From DASXRA01 sp036558905 (GTDB lineage: Bacteria; Actinomycetota; Actinomycetes; Mycobacteriales; Jatrophihabitantaceae): a DNA stretch of 64,000 nt. Where the stretch lies: the NCBI GenBank assembly GCA_036558905.1, contig DATBER010000066.1, positions 1 to 64,000 on the forward strand, read 5' to 3'. The notes beneath the pieces were generated by a model. The model worked only from the letters and a program-made list of their open reading frames with translations. It ran no database searches and was not told where the DNA came from. Shown here in pieces: positions 62,601 through 64,000 of the stretch. The stretch's first letter is position 1. Every line of letters begins with the position of its first letter. The position numbers and the translations under genes were made by a program.

Positions 62601-63676
62601 TCGTTGAGCTGGTCGGGGCGGGCGTACGGGTAGGAGTTGGCCGGCTCGTCGGTCGCGGGTGTGCCGGCCAGCGCGTACACGCCGGCGATCAGCGGCGCGG
62701 CGACGCTCGTGCCGCCGAACACCTGCCAGCCGTCGTCGTACACGGCCACGCCGGTGTTCGGGTCGGCCACCGCGGAGACGTCGGCCTCCATGCGGTGCGC
62801 GCACAGGGCGTCGTGCTGCCAGGACGGTTTGGGCTCCTGGTCGGCGCAGCCGGCACCGGCTCCCGACCAGGCCGACTCAGTCCAGCCGCGGTCGTTGGTG
62901 GCCGGCCGCAGCGACGTGCCCCCGACGGCCGTCACGTACTGGGAGAAGGCCGGGTACTCGAGCTCGAAGCCGTTGTCGCCGCTGCTGACGGTGAACGCCA
63001 CGCCCGGGTGCTGGAAGTGCTTGTCGTACTGCTGGGCGGCGGTCGGGTCCTCGGTGCCGCCCCAGCTGTTCGAGACGAACCGCGCGCCCTGGGCCACCGC
63101 CTGGTCGACCGCCGCGAACAGGCTCGTCTCGGTGCTGTCGTCGGCCTCGACCACGACGATGTGGCACAGCGGGCAGGCCGCGCTGACCATGTCGACGTCC
63201 AGGTCGGACTCGCCGCCCCAGTGCTCGTCCGGGATCGGGTAGTCGGTGCCGCCGCGCTGGTCGAGCTTGCGGAAGCAGCCGTTGGCCGTCGTACAGGCCG
63301 GCAACCCGTACTGCTGGCGGTAGACGGCCAGATCCGACTCCAGGTGCGGGTTGTCGTAGGCGATCGTGATCGCGACGGTCTGGCCCGCCCCGCCGCCGTT
63401 GGGCAGGCGGTAGGCACTGGTCAGGTCGGCCGGCGCGTAGCCCTCCGGAGCGGTCTGCGCCCGCTGCACGCCGGCCGGGTGGGCCACGTCCGTGCGCCGG
63501 TAGGCCAGGCAGGCGACGTGCCGCGGGGCCGGCGCCGCGCACTCGCGCTGGGCCGGTCCGGACTTCGGTGCGTGCTTGGCGGTTACCGCGGTGGGACCGG
63601 CCGGCTCGGCCGCTACCGGGGCGGCGGCCAGGCCGAGTACGGTCGCGGCCACCGCAACCAACGTCACGACGCGCAT
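59693..63676 (-). CDS. secreted S53 (sedolisin-type) peptidase with carboxypeptidase-regulatory and kelch domains, paralogue
   Basis: 1327 residues with the same architecture as the downstream gene: signal peptide (1–23), S53 domain with Glu156 and Asp160 (GESDLD), Asp234 (SSGDNG) and Ser324 (GGTSVAAP), calcium-site region DVTSGADG, carboxypeptidase-regulatory modules, a WDVDDLIV jelly roll, kelch blades and an end module. The two proteins are clearly paralogous but well diverged. All catalytic residues are kept in both. ATG 63676 has AGGAG 8 nt upstream. It leads the two-gene unit. Confidence 0.88.
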   Translation of the reverse strand: MRVVTLVAVAATVLGLAAAPVAAEPAGPTAVTAKHAPKSGPAQRECAAPAPRHVACLAYRRTDVAHPAGVQRAQTAPEGYAPADLTSAYRLPNGGGAGQTVAITIAYDNPHLESDLAVYRQQYGLPACTTANGCFRKLDQRGGTDYPIPDEHWGGESDLDVDMVSAACPLCHIVVVEADDSTETSLFAAVDQAVAQGARFVSNSWGGTEDPTAAQQYDKHFQHPGVAFTVSSGDNGFELEYPAFSQYVTAVGGTSLRPATNDRGWTESAWSGAGAGCADQEPKPSWQHDALCAHRMEADVSAVADPNTGVAVYDDGWQVFGGTSVAAPLIAGVYALAGTPATDEPANSYPYARPDQLNDVTSGADGYCPGSEYFCTAGPGYDGPTGLGTPDGVGAFTFGPHGQVTGTVRDAQTGQPVDDVAVTAGEASATTDARGHYALSVPLGTVSVSAARFGYRTATSSVDITGDGQQVTLDLPLTPLPHVTISGRLTDGSGHGWPLYGTVQLDGHPTTAVRDDAASGRYQLSVPADGNYTLVATPAYRGYQPLRQDVTVGDTDQTVDLAAPVDATACDAPGYAVRIDPALTEYFDGATLPAGWTVSSGGLDWRVAGGAAHVAGSGVDQYERAALTSPVIDLTGVSHPVMTMSTAYQPGSTAQIFAISGGSSHEVWLASSDAHGSATLDLSAVAGRPDVTVEFFYQDFGSGSWDVDDLIVGNRSCAAQPGGLVTGQVTDRNTGTPVRTATVAGAAVLSDGARYAAFEPAGARTVTASAPDGYRPDSHDVEVTADALSTVDFALPAGQLSAGPTSVNAGTALGGRTTATFTVTNTGSAPAALTLHPAPVDAPAAAGAPRIAGPKASPTRSRQAFRAAARTGGIASHSPPWTASADYPLDVADAAAATAPDGTVYSLGGTSSQAADGLLAAAWRLDPRAGTWTRLPDMPQERYEARAAFLLGRLYVIGGLDVDGNPIADVAVYDPATATWSTGPSIPHPVSSPGLATLGGQLYVVGGCDNSAQCGRTTVQVYDPVARTWSAAPDYPAATAWSGCGGIGGKVYCAGGATTTATQAGGYAFDPEHAAWSPIADLPGGLWGASVAAQGGRLLLSGGVLDGSITNAGFSYDPTADTWSSLPNANEASYAAAGACGLYRIGGWVDQTDISSSVQVLPGSGSCSPTGAPTWLSASPATATVAPGASVHVTVTLDATSVPAPGTYLAGLTGAEDTPYAAVWEPVTFTVTPPSTWAELSGTVTGRPCSGASGPLAGATVSVVGASTTTVATDTFGHYDVWLDARVRSITVYVSLDGWAPQAKTTKITKGGHTTLNVDLRPDHTCR
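61301..61313. repeat. GTCCACnGTGGAC palindrome, copy 4
   Basis: GTCCACTGTGGAC inside the second S53/kelch gene. Confidence 0.7.
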
Positions 63677-63827
63677 GGGGTGATCTCCTCGGGACGGGCG
63701 ACACGCCGAGTCTGGTGATCTGCCCACCTCGCATCCAGGCGCTTCGGTGACGGACCTCCGTCATTGTCGTGAAGCCGACAGCAGCGCTGCTATCGGGCGG
63801 TGACGCACCGCTGCGAAGGTGGCGGAC

Positions 63828-64000
63828 ATGTCGATCTCCGCCGGGCTCCGTTGCGCCGTAGCCGTGATCGTGGCCGCCGCGACCGCCTCCGCCGCGACCG
63901 CCTCCGCCGCGACCGCCCCCGCCGCCCCGCTGCCGATCGGGACCAGCCCGGCGAACGTGCACGCCGCCTGCTCGGCGCCGACGAAGGGGCACCTGCAGTG
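63828..64000 (+). CDS. secreted protein related to the S53 pair, partial
   Basis: 57 residues are visible before the window ends. The start MSISAGLRCAVAVIV, an Ala/Thr repeat and then HAACSAPTKGHLQ match the region after the signal peptide in the neighbouring S53 proteins (CAAPAPRHVAC, CPTAPAGQMRC). It is divergent from them, 151 bp away. It is probably a third family member; the catalytic domain is outside the window. Confidence 0.6.
   Translation, partial: MSISAGLRCAVAVIVAAATASAATASAATAPAAPLPIGTSPANVHAACSAPTKGHLQ
63876..63920 (+). repeat. 15-bp tandem repeat, three copies, in a signal peptide
   Basis: GCCGCGACCGCCTCC occurs at 63876–63890 and 63891–63905, with a one-base variant at 63906–63920. 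It keeps the frame and encodes AATAS-type repeats in the hydrophobic core/cleavage region, so copy changes would alter the signal length. Confidence 0.85.

Overview
This window comes from a very GC-rich actinobacterium (Actinomycetota). The evidence is the codon use (nearly every third base is G or C, with many GTG starts), a mycothiol-era gene set that includes a complete ergothioneine operon egtABCD, a DUF3052–aceE–PucR regulator–fabD–fabH–acpP–fabF–accD locus, DUF3145, and the actinobacterial order rpsT/lepA/hemW/hrcA/dnaJ/rsmE and era/recO/uppS. The family cannot be fixed from sequence alone; a Micromonosporales- or Cryptosporangium-like relative is a guess.

Layout. 1–4.5 kb (minus strand): PAP2-type membrane protein (cut by the edge), uppS, recO, an MFS transporter, era. 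4.5–7.1 kb: a lone FurA-type regulator, a divergent NAD(P)-binding protein/MarR pair with a clear operator between them, and a LysE exporter. 7.2–12.5 kb: a secreted galactan-degrading pair, GH53 endo-galactanase and GH2 beta-galactosidase. 12.5–31.8 kb: the central metabolic core: ahpE, DUF3052, aceE; then an interposed AKR–MerR and DUF1203–pirin–PHP block; then fasR, fabD, fabH, acpP, fabF, accD, DUF3145; then egtA-B-C-D. 31.8–36 kb: a minus-strand operon of a sulfite-oxidase-like molybdoenzyme, its flavin reductase, DUF6510 and a VOC protein; an alpha/beta hydrolase; and a SigE-type sigma factor with a Pro-rich membrane partner. 36–42.1 kb: rsmE, dnaJ, hrcA, a small conserved protein, an AbiEi/DUF559 protein, hemW. 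42.1–53.9 kb: RNase Sa-like nuclease with barstar, dienelactone hydrolase, VOC proteins, alcohol dehydrogenase with PIG-L deacetylase, tandem wHTH regulator with nucleotidyltransferase, MDR–Nudix–2H operon, a second 2H gene coupled to lepA, and an HxlR/NAD(P)-binding divergent pair. 54–64 kb: two small unknown genes, rpsT with a strong terminator, and two huge tandem secreted S53-peptidase/kelch proteins, with a third related gene starting divergently at the right edge.

How it works together. The core makes acetyl-CoA (aceE), malonyl-ACP and fatty acids (fabD/H/F, acpP, accD, probably under FasR) and redox buffers (ergothioneine, AhpE). The flanking housekeeping genes are ribosome, chaperone and membrane-lipid functions. 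The secreted galactanases, S53 proteins and RNase fit a soil or plant-litter saprotroph.

Unusual points. The most unusual element is a family of four 61-bp hairpin repeats of exactly equal length (26521, 39629, 40775, 53973), each 20–55 bp downstream of a stop codon. Two of them flank the AbiEi/DUF559 gene in direct orientation, and one supplies that gene's last codons. Also notable are a FabD with a C-terminal lipoyl-like domain lacking the lysine, sedolisin-type peptidases without room for the usual prodomain, many apparently leaderless promoters with a TAnnnT box 6–8 nt before the start codon, and a recurrent GTCCACnGTGGAC palindrome.
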